64,000 bases of DNA from DASQPR01 sp963836785 (GTDB taxonomy: Bacteria > Actinomycetota > Actinomycetes > Mycobacteriales > Micromonosporaceae). This document shows, one piece after another, positions 24,131 to 32,449 of the stretch (the stretch's first letter is position 1; each line of letters begins with the position of its first letter). The stretch spans positions 372,001 through 436,000 of the forward strand of contig CAWIKW010000002.1 in the NCBI GenBank assembly GCA_963836785.1. Reading direction: 5' to 3'. The notes beneath the pieces were generated by a model that saw only the letters and a list, made by a program, of their open reading frames with translations, ran no database searches and was not told where the DNA came from. Position numbers and translations under genes: made by a program.

Positions 24131-25130
24131 CCCCCTGCTCGAGGTACGCGATCTCGTGCGTCACTTCCCGGTCCGCGGCAAGGGCGTGTTGCGCCGGACC
24201 CTCGGTCAGGTGAAGGCCGTCGACGGTGTCAGCCTGACCATCCGCGCAGGCGAAACGCTCGGACTCGTCGGCGAATCGGGGTGCGGCAAATCGACCCTGG
24301 CTCGGTTGATCCTGGCGCTCGACCGACCTGATGCGGGCAGCGTCTCGATCGCCGGCGCCGACGTCTTCGAGCTGGGCCGGCGCGAGCTACGCGAATTCCG
24401 CCGGCACATGCAGATCGTGCTGCAGGACCCGTACAGCTCGCTGAATCCACGAATGACGGTCGGCGAGATCATCGGCGAACCGTTCGACATCCATCCGAGC
24501 GTGGCGCCGCGCGCCGACCGACTCGGCCGCGTACGCGAGCTGATGGACCGGGTCGGCCTCAACCCCGATCACTTCGGTCGGCATCCGTACCAATTCTCCG
24601 GCGGGCAGCGTCAGCGCATCGGCATCGCTCGTGCTCTGGCGTTGAGTCCGGACCTGCTCGTCCTGGACGAACCCGTGTCGGCACTGGACGTGTCGGTGCA
24701 AGCCCAGGTGATCAACCTGCTTAAGGACATCCAGACGGATCTCGGCCTGGCCTACCTGTTCATCGCGCACGACCTGTCAGTCGTCCGGCACGTGTCCGAC
24801 CGGGTCGCCGTGATGTATCTCGGCCGGCTCGTCGAACAAGGCAGCGCCGAGCAGGTGCATGACGAGCCGACCCACCCGTACGCCCAGGCACTGCTGTCGG
24901 CGGTGTCTGAACCTGACCCGACTGCGCCGACGTTCCGCCAACGCATCGTGCTGGAGGGCGAGGTTCCCAGCCCGCTCGATCCACCGTCGGGCTGCGCGTT
25001 CCGGACGCGATGCTGGAAGGCGCAGGACATCTGTACGCACGAGGTGCCAGCGCTGATCGAACGGCCCGGCTCGGACCATCCCAGCGCCTGCCACTTCGCC
25101 GACGCCACTCTGCCGGAGATCGCCGGTTGA
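24114..25130 (+). CDS. Peptide-type ABC ATPase (DppF/OppF-like)
   Basis: A 338-residue ATPase subunit with Walker A GESGCGKS, signature FSGGQRQR and Walker B LLVLDEPVSALD. The C-terminal cysteine block is CAFRTRCWKAQDIC. GTG 24114 follows GAGGAGGTG and overlaps the OppD stop. It is the last gene of the operon. A convergent amidohydrolase gene ends 70 bp away, and no strong terminator stem is seen in that gap (only a CACCTAGGTG palindrome). Confidence 0.95.
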   Translation: MSPSADPLLEVRDLVRHFPVRGKGVLRRTLGQVKAVDGVSLTIRAGETLGLVGESGCGKSTLARLILALDRPDAGSVSIAGADVFELGRRELREFRRHMQIVLQDPYSSLNPRMTVGEIIGEPFDIHPSVAPRADRLGRVRELMDRVGLNPDHFGRHPYQFSGGQRQRIGIARALALSPDLLVLDEPVSALDVSVQAQVINLLKDIQTDLGLAYLFIAHDLSVVRHVSDRVAVMYLGRLVEQGSAEQVHDEPTHPYAQALLSAVSEPDPTAPTFRQRIVLEGEVPSPLDPPSGCAFRTRCWKAQDICTHEVPALIERPGSDHPSACHFADATLPEIAG

Positions 25131-25200
25131 TCGGTTCGCGTTCAGACGTGGGCGGCAGTGCGCTCGGGCAGGTTGCCGAGCTGGCTCACCTAGGTGTGCG

Positions 25201-26825
25201 TCAAGCCGTCCATCCGCCGTGAACGCGCTCGCCTGCGACGACCGTAGAGACGACCGGAATCTGCGCCAGCTCCTGCGCTGGTACCGCCCAGGGATCAGCG
25301 TCGAGGACGACGAGATCGGCGTACTTGCCGAGGCTGATGCTGCCTATCCGGTCGTCCATCCGGCATGCGCGAGCGGCGCCCATCGTATAGGCGTGGATCG
25401 CTTCGGACACCGACAGCGCCTCACCACCACCGATCAGGGCACCGCTCGACGACCGCCGCGTCACCATGAACTGCACACCGCGCAGCGGCGCGCCATCGGC
25501 CACCGGACGGTCCGAGCTGCCCGCGATCGCGACGCCATGATCAAGATAGCTGCGACCGCGGTACATCCAGTCCGCCCGTTCCGGCCCCATGATCGCCGCG
25601 TAGTCGTCGCCGAACTCGTACAGGAAGGTCGGCTGGGTGACGGCCGTGATCGACGCGGCGGCCAGCCGATGCAGCTGATCGGGCCGGACGAGCCCGCAGT
25701 GCTCGATGCGATGGCGCGCGTCCGCGCGGGGCCGCCGCCGGTGCGCGGTCTCGATGATGTCGATCGCGGCGTCGATCGCGCGATCCCCGATCGCGTGCAG
25801 CGCCAACTGCCAACCCGCTGCGTGTGCCTCGATCGCGGCATCGGCGATGTCGTCGAGGTCGCCGGCCAGTTCGCCGCTGCGCGGGACGCCGGGCTCGACG
25901 TACGGTGGCTGAGCGCCGCCGTACGAGCCATCATGCCGCCGTCCAACCACGCCTTGACGGCGCCGAGGCCGAGCCGATCGGAACCGAAGCCGGTGCGCAT
26001 GCCGAGCGGGAATGCACGGACCACGCCGTCGTCCGGGTGGGCGGCCGTCGTCGTGATGGCGTCCGCCGACACCATCAGCTGTGCGCGCAGGCCGAACCGC
26101 CCGGTGTCGATCGCGTCCTGGTAGGCGAGCACCTCGATCGGCGACCGGGTCGACAGGCCACCGCCGATGCCGGCCTCGGCAACGAAGGTAATGCCCTGGG
26201 CGGCGCAGATGCGTCCGGCCGTCGCGACAGCGTCGCTCAACTCGGCGACGGTGTACGGCGTCCGTACCGCGTTGACGAAACGGGTGGCGGATTCGAGGAA
26301 CAGACCGGTGGGCGTGCCGTCGTGATCCACCACCACACCGGGATCGCTCGTCGGATCGAAGCCGGCCCGGAGGTCGGCGAGCACCGCGGAGTTGACGAGA
26401 TGGGCGTGCCCGGAGGTATGGATCAGGTAGACCTTGCGGCCACTGCTGACCCGGTCGAGATCGTGGCGGGTGAGATGCCGCCCAAGTGGACGCTGGTCGT
26501 AGCCCACGACGTCCACCCAGCCGCCCGCCGGCGCCTGGTCGACGGCGCGCGTGATGCGGTCGAGCGCGTCCTCGACACTCGTCGCGGCGGACAGATCCAG
26601 CGACCCGGCAGCGAGACCGGTCCACGCCAGGTGGTTGTGTGCGTCGACGAAACCCGGCAGCACCGTACGCCCGCCCAGGTCAACCCGGCGACGGGTGGGT
26701 ATGCCCGCGAGTTCGGTGTCCAGCGCTACGATCCGCCCGTGCAGCACGCCAATCGCGTTGGCCCGGGGATACGCGCCATCCATTGTGTGTACCCGCGCGT
26801 TCTCGATGATCAGATCGAGCTGCAC
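25201..26825 (-). pseudogene. Amidohydrolase family 3 (YtcJ-like), split by a frameshift
   Basis: Two overlapping minus frames encode one protein. The first, from GTG 26825, reads DLIIENARVHTMDGAYPRAN, GFVDAHNHLAWTG and then AVKAWLDGGMMARTAALS. The second continues with PPYVEPGVPRSGELAGDLDD, AGWQLALHAIGDRAID, HRIEHCGLVRP and GSISLGKYADLVVLDADPW to TGA 25201. The join is near 25907-25911, where one missing base in the run encoding ..CTCAG(N)CCACCG.. would restore the frame. All expected metal-binding and C-terminal amidohydrolase motifs are otherwise present. It is either a recent pseudogene or a sequencing error. Confidence 0.8.
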
Positions 26826-26881
26826 CCCGCCACCTTCACTATCTTCGGTGTCTGTGGAAAGTTGTGAAGCGTTGTGCGACA

Positions 26882-26896
26882 GTATCGCAGCGATAC
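26882..26896. promoter_or_regulatory. Palindrome in divergent amidohydrolase/dehydrogenase promoter
   Basis: GTATCGCAGCGATAC is a perfect 7-1-7 palindrome in the 109-bp gap between the two divergent genes, flanked by GAC and GTC that extend the symmetry with one mismatch. It is a candidate operator, but the regulator is not nearby. Confidence 0.5.
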
Positions 26897-26934
26897 GGTC
26901 GTGAGCCAGATGCCTATCGAAGCGGAGTCCCGGC

Positions 26935-27975
26935 ATGCGCGCTGCCCTCATTCATGGTGATCACGACGTCCGGGTGGCCGACGTCCCCGATCCGATAGTC
27001 GTGGAGCCGACCGACGCGGTCGTCCGCGTGGTGCTGTCGTGCGTCTGTGGAAGCGACCTGTGGGGCTACCGCGGCACGTACCCGATCCCTGAGCCACGGC
27101 GTATCGGCCACGAGTTCCTCGGTGTGGTGACCGACGTCGGCGCGGATGTCCGCACGCTGCGCGTCGGTGACGTCGTCGTCGCCCCGTTCGCGTGGAGTGA
27201 CGGCGATTGCTTCTACTGCGAGCGCGGGTTGCAGACGTCATGCCTGCGCGGCGGCGGCTGGGGCGCACCCGGCTCGGACGGCGGGCAGGGCGAGGCGGTG
27301 CGGGTTCCGTTCGCCGACGGCACGCTTGTCGCCTTACCCGTCGACGAAAGCGACGAGCGCCTGCCGGCGTTACTCACCCTCTCGGACGTGATGGGTACGG
27401 GCCATCACGCCGCAGTATCGGCAGGGGTACAGCCAGGCGAGACCGTTGCCATCATCGGCGACGGCGCGGTCGGGCTCTGCGCCGTGATCGCGGCCCGCCG
27501 CCTGGCGGCGGGGCGGATCATCGTCATGTCGCGCCACGAACAACGCTCCGCTCTCGCCCGGCGGTTCGGTGCCGACGACATCGTCGCCGAGCGCGGTGAG
27601 GACGGCGTGAGCCGGGTCAAGGACCTGACCGCCGGGCTCGGGGCCGATCGCGTGTTGGAGTGCGTAGGCACCGACCTCGCCTGGGGGACCGCGGTCGGCG
27701 CGGTGCGCGACGGCGGCCGGATCGGCTACGTCGGTGTGCCTGCGGGGGTCACCGAAGGGCTCTCGGTTCGCACCATCTTCGGTCGCAACATCGGCATCGG
27801 CGGCGGGGTTGCGCCAGCCCGCGCGTACATCCCCGAGCTACTGCCGGATGTGCTGGCCGGCCGCGTCGACCCGTCGCCGGTGTTCGACCTGACGGTCGGC
27901 CTGGAGAACGTATCCGACGGCTATAAGGCAATGGACCAGCGCACGGCGATCAAGGTCCTGGTCGACACCCGATGA
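26935..27975 (+). CDS. Zinc-dependent alcohol dehydrogenase family protein
   Basis: A 346-residue medium-chain dehydrogenase. The catalytic-zinc region CGSDLWGYRG and RIGHEFLGVV is visible, with a GDVVVAPFAWSDGDCFYC segment that corresponds to the structural-zinc lobe but has few cysteines. The cofactor motif is VAIIGDGAVGLCAV. It resembles glutathione-independent/Zn-threonine-dehydrogenase-like actinobacterial enzymes of unknown substrate. Its TGA overlaps the ATG of a second dehydrogenase, so the two are coupled. Confidence 0.92.
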   Translation: MRAALIHGDHDVRVADVPDPIVVEPTDAVVRVVLSCVCGSDLWGYRGTYPIPEPRRIGHEFLGVVTDVGADVRTLRVGDVVVAPFAWSDGDCFYCERGLQTSCLRGGGWGAPGSDGGQGEAVRVPFADGTLVALPVDESDERLPALLTLSDVMGTGHHAAVSAGVQPGETVAIIGDGAVGLCAVIAARRLAAGRIIVMSRHEQRSALARRFGADDIVAERGEDGVSRVKDLTAGLGADRVLECVGTDLAWGTAVGAVRDGGRIGYVGVPAGVTEGLSVRTIFGRNIGIGGGVAPARAYIPELLPDVLAGRVDPSPVFDLTVGLENVSDGYKAMDQRTAIKVLVDTR

Positions 27976-29021
27976 GGGCGCTCGTCGTCGATGCGTTCGG
28001 CGCGCCGCCGGAGGTGCGCGAGGTCGCCGACCCGATATGCCCGACGGACGGCGTCGTGATCCAGGTGCGCGCGACCGGTCTGTGCCGCAGTGATTGGCAC
28101 GGCTGGGCCGGCCATGACCCGGACATCGTGCTTCCGCACATCCCGGGTCACGAGTTCGCCGGTGTCGTCGCCGAGGTTGGTCCGGACGTCTCACGGGTGC
28201 GCGTCGGGCAGCGGGTGACCGTGCCGTTCGTGTGCGCGTGCGGCAAGTGCGCAACCTGCCTCGCGGGCGCGCAACAAGTGTGCGAAGACCAGGTCCAGCC
28301 CGGCTTCACCATGTCGGGGTCGTTCGCCGAGCGGGTCGCCATCCCGCGCGCGGACCTCAACGTGGTCGAGTTGCCGGACGGGCTCGACTTCGCCACCGCC
28401 GCCGGGCTCGGGTGCCGGTTCGCCACTGCGTACCGCGCCGTCACCGCGCACGGACGGGTTAGCGCGTCCGATAATGTCGCTGTCTTCGGCTGCGGGGGAG
28501 TCGGCCTGTCGGCGATCATGATCGCCGCTGCGCGCGGTGCTCGCGTCATCGGCGTCGATATCTCCGCGCAGGCGTTGGAACTCGCCGCCTCGCTCGGCGC
28601 TCGCGACACCGTGGACGCGGGCTCCGAGAATGCGGTGCCACGTATCCGCGAGCTGACCGGCGGCGGCGCGCACGTCGCCATCGACGCACTCGGTAGCGCC
28701 GACACCGCTCAGGCGTCCATCGAGTGTCTACGGCCACGTGGGCGCCACGTACAGGTCGGGCTCATGGTCGGCGACGACGCCTACGCTCGCGTACCGATGG
28801 GGCTCGTGATCGCCAAGGAACTGGAGATCTACGGCAGCCACGGCATGGCCGCTCACGACTACCCGACCATGCTCGCCGAAGTCACCGCCGGCACATTGCA
28901 CCCGGGCTCCATCGTCACCAGCCGTGCCGGCCTGGACGCGCTGGCCGGCGCGCACGGTGCGCTCGCCTCGATGGGCACCCTGCCACCGGCCGGCGCGCTC
29001 ATCGTCGAGCCCTTCAACTGA
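27972..29021 (+). CDS. Zinc-dependent alcohol dehydrogenase
   Basis: A 349-residue medium-chain dehydrogenase. Catalytic-zinc ligands lie in CRSDWHGWAGHD and PGHEFAGVV. The structural-zinc lobe is intact as CACGKCATCLAGAQQVC, and the cofactor site is VAVFGCGGVGLSAI. It starts on the ATGA overlap with the first dehydrogenase. The pair probably acts on related alcohols or aldehydes. The substrate cannot be named from sequence. Confidence 0.94.
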   Translation: MRALVVDAFGAPPEVREVADPICPTDGVVIQVRATGLCRSDWHGWAGHDPDIVLPHIPGHEFAGVVAEVGPDVSRVRVGQRVTVPFVCACGKCATCLAGAQQVCEDQVQPGFTMSGSFAERVAIPRADLNVVELPDGLDFATAAGLGCRFATAYRAVTAHGRVSASDNVAVFGCGGVGLSAIMIAAARGARVIGVDISAQALELAASLGARDTVDAGSENAVPRIRELTGGGAHVAIDALGSADTAQASIECLRPRGRHVQVGLMVGDDAYARVPMGLVIAKELEIYGSHGMAAHDYPTMLAEVTAGTLHPGSIVTSRAGLDALAGAHGALASMGTLPPAGALIVEPFN

Positions 29022-29156
29022 CGTGGTGGCACGACACGTTGCTGGCTACCGGTGGGCGTCCAACTGCCCGGCCGGCGACGCCCGAGCAAATCCGGGGGCG
29101 TGCGTGTGGTCGGATGTCTATTGCGGCCGATCATGCGCGGGTCTTGAGGAGGGACT

Positions 29157-29810
29157 GTGTCCGGAGCGATGGTGATAGGTGCGGGGCCGGGCCTTGGCGC
29201 GGCCATCGCGCATCGATTCGCGCGGGAGGGCTTTCCGATCGCGCTCATCGGGCGAGGTCGGGATGCGGCGGAGCGGATCGCCGCTCGGGTACGGGAACGC
29301 GGCGTGCCCGTGCTGCCACTTCAGGCCGATGTGGCCGACGAGGATGCGTTGCGGTCGGCCATCGATCGATCTGTCGACGAGTTCGGGATACCGGATGTCA
29401 TGGTGTACAACGCGGCGCTCATCCGCAGCGACGCCCCGGGCGATCTGACGGCGAAACAACACCTGGACGCGTACGCGGTCAACGTCGTCGGCGCATTGAC
29501 GGCGGCGGTGCACGCGGTCCCGGCGATGGCGTCGCGCGGCCGAGGTTCGTTCATCATCACCAGCGGGATGCCGGAGCCGGTCGCGCAGTACACCAGCCTG
29601 TCGCTGGGGAAGGCGGCGGTGCGCGCGTTGGCCGAGATCCTGCACCAGCAGTACGGGCCGAACGGAGTGCACGTCGCGACGGTGACCGTGTACGGGAACA
29701 TCGCTCCGGGCTCGAACTTCGACCCGGATGACATTGCCGAACGCTATTGGCTCGTCCACACCCAACCGCGCGACGAGTGGGAGTTGGACCATCCGTACAC
29801 CGGAATGTAG
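29157..29810 (+). CDS. Short-chain dehydrogenase-like protein lacking the catalytic Tyr
   Basis: A 217-residue SDR. The cofactor motif is GAGPGLGAAIA (from about residue 8), with VYNAAL in place of NAG. Lys152 is present, but the residue four before it is Leu148, not Tyr; the nearest Tyr is 145 in QYTSLSLGK. This differs from the YxxxK rule. A related actinobacterial group with YxSLSLGKAA exists to my recollection, so it may be a genuine non-canonical subfamily. GTG 29157 follows GAGGAGGG. It sits downstream of the two dehydrogenases and is convergent with the luciferase-like gene. Confidence 0.85.
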   Translation: MSGAMVIGAGPGLGAAIAHRFAREGFPIALIGRGRDAAERIAARVRERGVPVLPLQADVADEDALRSAIDRSVDEFGIPDVMVYNAALIRSDAPGDLTAKQHLDAYAVNVVGALTAAVHAVPAMASRGRGSFIITSGMPEPVAQYTSLSLGKAAVRALAEILHQQYGPNGVHVATVTVYGNIAPGSNFDPDDIAERYWLVHTQPRDEWELDHPYTGM

Positions 29811-29839
29811 CTTCCTGGGCGCCAGCGCCGGCCGCACCG

Positions 29840-30766
29840 CTACACCAACGGCGCAACATCGCGCATGAAGCGCTCAAGTTGCTCCGGAGCGTCCGCGACG
29901 GGCCAGACAAAGACGTGGTCGATTCCCGCGTCGGCATAGGCGCGCAGTGTCGCCGCGCAGTCCTCGGCCGGCCCGACAAGCACCCTTCCATGGAGCTCGA
30001 CAGCCGGCCGGCCAAGCATTTGTGCGAGCGCCGATAGGTGTGTCTCACGCGTTCGGCGGTCCTCGGTGACATACATCCACATCGTGGCCAACGAACACGG
30101 AAATCCATCGAGGCGGCGGCCGCGCTTCGCCAATTCATCGCCGAGCTTTGCGCGGGCGGCGTTCACCTGTGCCGGTGACAGGTTGTACGCCGAGGCGAGC
30201 CAGCCGTCGGCCAACCGCGCAACCCGCCGGATACCGGCGTCCGAACCCCAGCTGCCGATCCAGATCGGTGGTCCATCCGGACGCATCGGCCGAGGTTCGA
30301 GTTCCGGCTGAGCGGAGTAGAAGTGGCCCTCGAATCGTGGCGCACCGGTCGTCAGGTGTTCGCGCAGGATGCGGATTGATTCGTCAAAGCGCGGCCAGCG
30401 CTCATCGAAGCTCAGATCCGCACTCTCGTAGTCGCGCTCCGAGGAGCCTGGCCCAATTCCGAGAGCAAGCCGGCCGCCGGAGAGGATATCCAGCGCCGCC
30501 GCCGCCTTCGCCAGCACCGCGGGTCCGCGGATAACTGGTAGGGAAACGGTCGTCGCGAGCTGCATGTCTCCGCTGCGATCGACGACACTGGCCAGCGCGA
30601 CGATGCCGTCCAGCCAGGGCTTCTGGAAGACAATGTGGTCGTTCGCGCTGATGAAGCCGTAACCAAGTTCGCGCGCCCGGTCGGTGTAGGACGCCAACTG
30701 TCCCGGCCGCCAACCATGGTTGCCGAAGTCGATCAAGGGGAGATGTGCCCCATACCTCATCGACAA
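29840..30766 (-). CDS. LLM-class (F420-type) flavin oxidoreductase
   Basis: A 308-residue luciferase-like TIM-barrel enzyme. Hallmarks are ARELGYGFISANDHIVFQKP, GGRLALGIGPGSSERDYES and PPIWIGSWGSDAGIRRVARLADGW. The last third, with VGPAEDCAATLRAYADAGIDHVFVWP, matches actinobacterial F420-dependent family members. The substrate is unknown. It ends 29 bp from the SDR stop, facing it. A small rightward reading frame with coding-like codon use overlaps its first codons. Confidence 0.9.
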   Translation of the reverse strand: MSMRYGAHLPLIDFGNHGWRPGQLASYTDRARELGYGFISANDHIVFQKPWLDGIVALASVVDRSGDMQLATTVSLPVIRGPAVLAKAAAALDILSGGRLALGIGPGSSERDYESADLSFDERWPRFDESIRILREHLTTGAPRFEGHFYSAQPELEPRPMRPDGPPIWIGSWGSDAGIRRVARLADGWLASAYNLSPAQVNAARAKLGDELAKRGRRLDGFPCSLATMWMYVTEDRRTRETHLSALAQMLGRPAVELHGRVLVGPAEDCAATLRAYADAGIDHVFVWPVADAPEQLERFMRDVAPLV

Positions 30767-30956
30767 ACGCTATCTAACCGCGCTTTCCGGACTATCGGCG
30801 GGCATCGACCATTGGCACGGGCGCAGCGAAGCTCGCGACGTCTGGGACGCCGCGCTGGTGTTGCTGGCGGCCCTCGACCATCCGGACGCCGACCATGTAC
30901 GCGACAAGCTGGCGCTGACCGCCAAACCACACACGTGGGTCTTCTGCCGGTCGTGA
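30720..30956 (+). CDS. Small hypothetical protein, uncertain
   Basis: A 78-codon frame. Third codon positions from about 30770 to the stop are almost all G or C, which fits real coding in this genome. The peptide (SEARDVWDAALVLLAALDHP) is helical and not recognised. It overlaps the divergent luciferase-like start by about 47 bp, so the true start may be later, or the frame may be the remains of a longer gene. Confidence 0.35.
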   Translation: MPKSIKGRCAPYLIDKRYLTALSGLSAGIDHWHGRSEARDVWDAALVLLAALDHPDADHVRDKLALTAKPHTWVFCRS

Positions 30957-30969
30957 ACACGCGTGCATC

Positions 30970-31362
30970 GTGCGCGAGGTGGGCGCGACACTCGACAGCG
31001 TGAGCCAGGACGGATTTGCGATTCAGCAGCGCCAGCTCGCCGACCTCTACGCCGCGTTCAATCGGCGCGACATACCTGCTCTGGTGGCTGCGATGAGGCC
31101 CGACGTCGTATGGCCGAACGGCTGGGAGGGCGGCACCGTACGTGGCCGCGACGGCGTTCGTGATTACTGGACGCGCCAGTGGGCGCAGATCGAACCGACC
31201 GTCGTACCGACCGGATTCCGGCCCGAGGGTGATGGTCGCATCGCGGTTACCGTGCATCAAGTTGTGCAAGACGCGGCGGGTGGGACGATCGCCGACGGGA
31301 TCGTCACGCATGTGTATCGCTTCGTCGGTGGCCTGATAGCCGAAATGGAGATCCGTTCATGA
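30970..31362 (+). CDS. SnoaL-like / NTF2-fold protein
   Basis: A protein of 130 residues or fewer with the NTF2-like (SnoaL) pattern: LADLYAAFNRRDIPALVAAM, then MRPDVVWPNGWEGGTVRGRDGVRDYWTRQW, and a final strand THVYRFVGGLIAEMEIRS. Members are small ligand-binding or isomerase-type proteins. GTG 31000 (start of SQDGFAIQQRQ) is an equally likely start; neither has a clear ribosome site. It precedes an F420-type PPOX gene by 35 bp. Confidence 0.82.
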   Translation: MREVGATLDSVSQDGFAIQQRQLADLYAAFNRRDIPALVAAMRPDVVWPNGWEGGTVRGRDGVRDYWTRQWAQIEPTVVPTGFRPEGDGRIAVTVHQVVQDAAGGTIADGIVTHVYRFVGGLIAEMEIRS

Positions 31363-31397
31363 CGCGACCGGGATGCGCGAATCGATAGGCTTAACAG

Positions 31398-31778
31398 ATG
31401 AGCGTCCTCGACGAGATCGGCCGGAGCAGGTACGTCAGCTTGACCACGTACCGCAAAGACGGCACTGGGGTCGCCACGCCGGTCTGGCACGTGGTCAACG
31501 GTGGCGAACTCCTCGTCGTGTCCGACGCGAACGCCTGGAAGGTCAAGCGGATCCGCAACGATAGCCGCGTCGTGGTCACGGTCTGCGGGATCCGCGGCAA
31601 GATCCCTCCGAACGCTCCGAGCGCTCCGGGTACGGCGAGACTGCTCGACGAGGCGGACACGCAAGCCGGACGAACGCTCCTGGCCCGCAAGTATGTCCTG
31701 TCTCGAACGGGCAATTGGCTCACGCGGATCCTGCATTTGCCGAAACAGCCGGTGATCGGGATCGCCGTGACCTTCTGA
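31398..31778 (+). CDS. PPOX-class F420-dependent split-barrel oxidoreductase
   Basis: A 126-residue split-barrel flavin/F420 protein resembling the mycobacterial Rv2061-type group. The N-terminal YVSLTTYRKDGTGVATPVW and AWKVKRIRNDSRVVVTVCG are characteristic of the F420-binding branch. Members reduce small unsaturated or redox substrates, or act in F420 redox cycling. It forms a short cluster with the SnoaL-like gene. Confidence 0.9.
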   Translation: MSVLDEIGRSRYVSLTTYRKDGTGVATPVWHVVNGGELLVVSDANAWKVKRIRNDSRVVVTVCGIRGKIPPNAPSAPGTARLLDEADTQAGRTLLARKYVLSRTGNWLTRILHLPKQPVIGIAVTF

Positions 31779-31832
31779 GACGCTCACGTTGCGGAAGACT
31801 CAGTCTCGACCGGCTCGCGACGCCGACGATAA

Positions 31833-32075
31833 CGAGCCGGATGGTGGGTACTGCGGTCGCGAGGCGTTCCGCGTGATCCTCATGAGGCTGTTGAAGTGTG
31901 GCCGGCCCTGGCTGCCGTGTACGCCGGCGAGCCCGCCATCGCCACTGATACGGTTTATCTATCGATGAGCCGAGTCCGCCAAGACGGAGCGGCCGAGATC
32001 GATTCGTCCACGCTCGACCGCCGCGTCGCCGGCCGGCTTGACACCGACACCGACCGCGGGCAGGCAGGTGCCTGA
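31833..32075 (+). pseudogene. C-terminal remnant of an unknown gene upstream of the VOC relic
   Basis: The frame after TAA 31830 reads VWPALAAVYAGEPAIATDTV then SRVRQDGAAEIDSSTLDRRV and ends in TGA 32073-32075, overlapping the next ATG. The regular G/C third positions and the TGATG junction suggest it once encoded the end of a real protein. The family is not recognised. An ATG at 31965 could still give a 36-residue peptide. Confidence 0.4.
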
Positions 32076-32399
32076 TGGAATACCAAATCCAGGTCATCAC
32101 CCTGCCAATGACAGTCGTCGACCAGGCCGCAGCGTTCCATACGGAACAGGCCGGTTTCACGCTTGACGTCGACCTACCGCCCCACCGGCGGATTCCGCGT
32201 CGTCCAGCTCACACCACCCCGCTCGTACTGCTCGGTGCAGATCGGTGTCGGCCTCACCGATGCGCCACCAGCTTTTGCCGACTTCACCGACCCGGACGGG
32301 AACACGTGAGCGCTCCAGGAGATCGGCTTCCGCCAGTCGGACCCCGATCACCGCGGCGAACGTGCGTCCTCACGTACCGGCAGAACCATCCCGAAGTAG
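32075..32399 (+). pseudogene. Degraded glyoxalase/bleomycin-resistance (VOC) gene
   Basis: The start reads MEYQIQVITLPMTVVDQAAA and AFHTEQAGFTLDVD, a standard VOC opening. Near 32180 the frame shifts by one. The new frame continues PTGGFRVVQLTPP, SVQIGVGLTDAP, then jumps in frame to FADFTDPDGNT, missing the middle of the domain. TGA (32307-32309) stands where these proteins have TGG (Trp) in DPDGNTWALQEIGFRQ, and ALQEIGFRQ follows. So at least a frameshift, an internal deletion and a nonsense change are present. Confidence 0.85.
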
Positions 32400-32449
32400 C
32401 GAATTGACGCGGATGGAACGTCCGCTCGTATCGGCCGAAGGGAATCCTC

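Larger units (their letters stand above)
31779..32449. other. Region of gene decay between PPOX and DUF427 genes
   Basis: This 671-bp stretch contains no intact gene. 31779-31832 holds nothing recognised. 31833-32075 is an open frame with coding-like codon use but no clear start. 32075-32399 is a broken VOC gene. Both remnants point rightward and touch through a TGATG overlap, as in a former operon. Confidence 0.75.

Noticed and set aside
25131..25200. Terminator after the peptide ABC operon
   Set aside because: Only a short CACCTAGGTG palindrome is present, too weak to call.
29840..31311. Rightward and leftward frames around the luciferase-like and SnoaL-like genes
   Set aside because: Apart from the 78-codon frame noted, they are mirror frames of high-GC genes.
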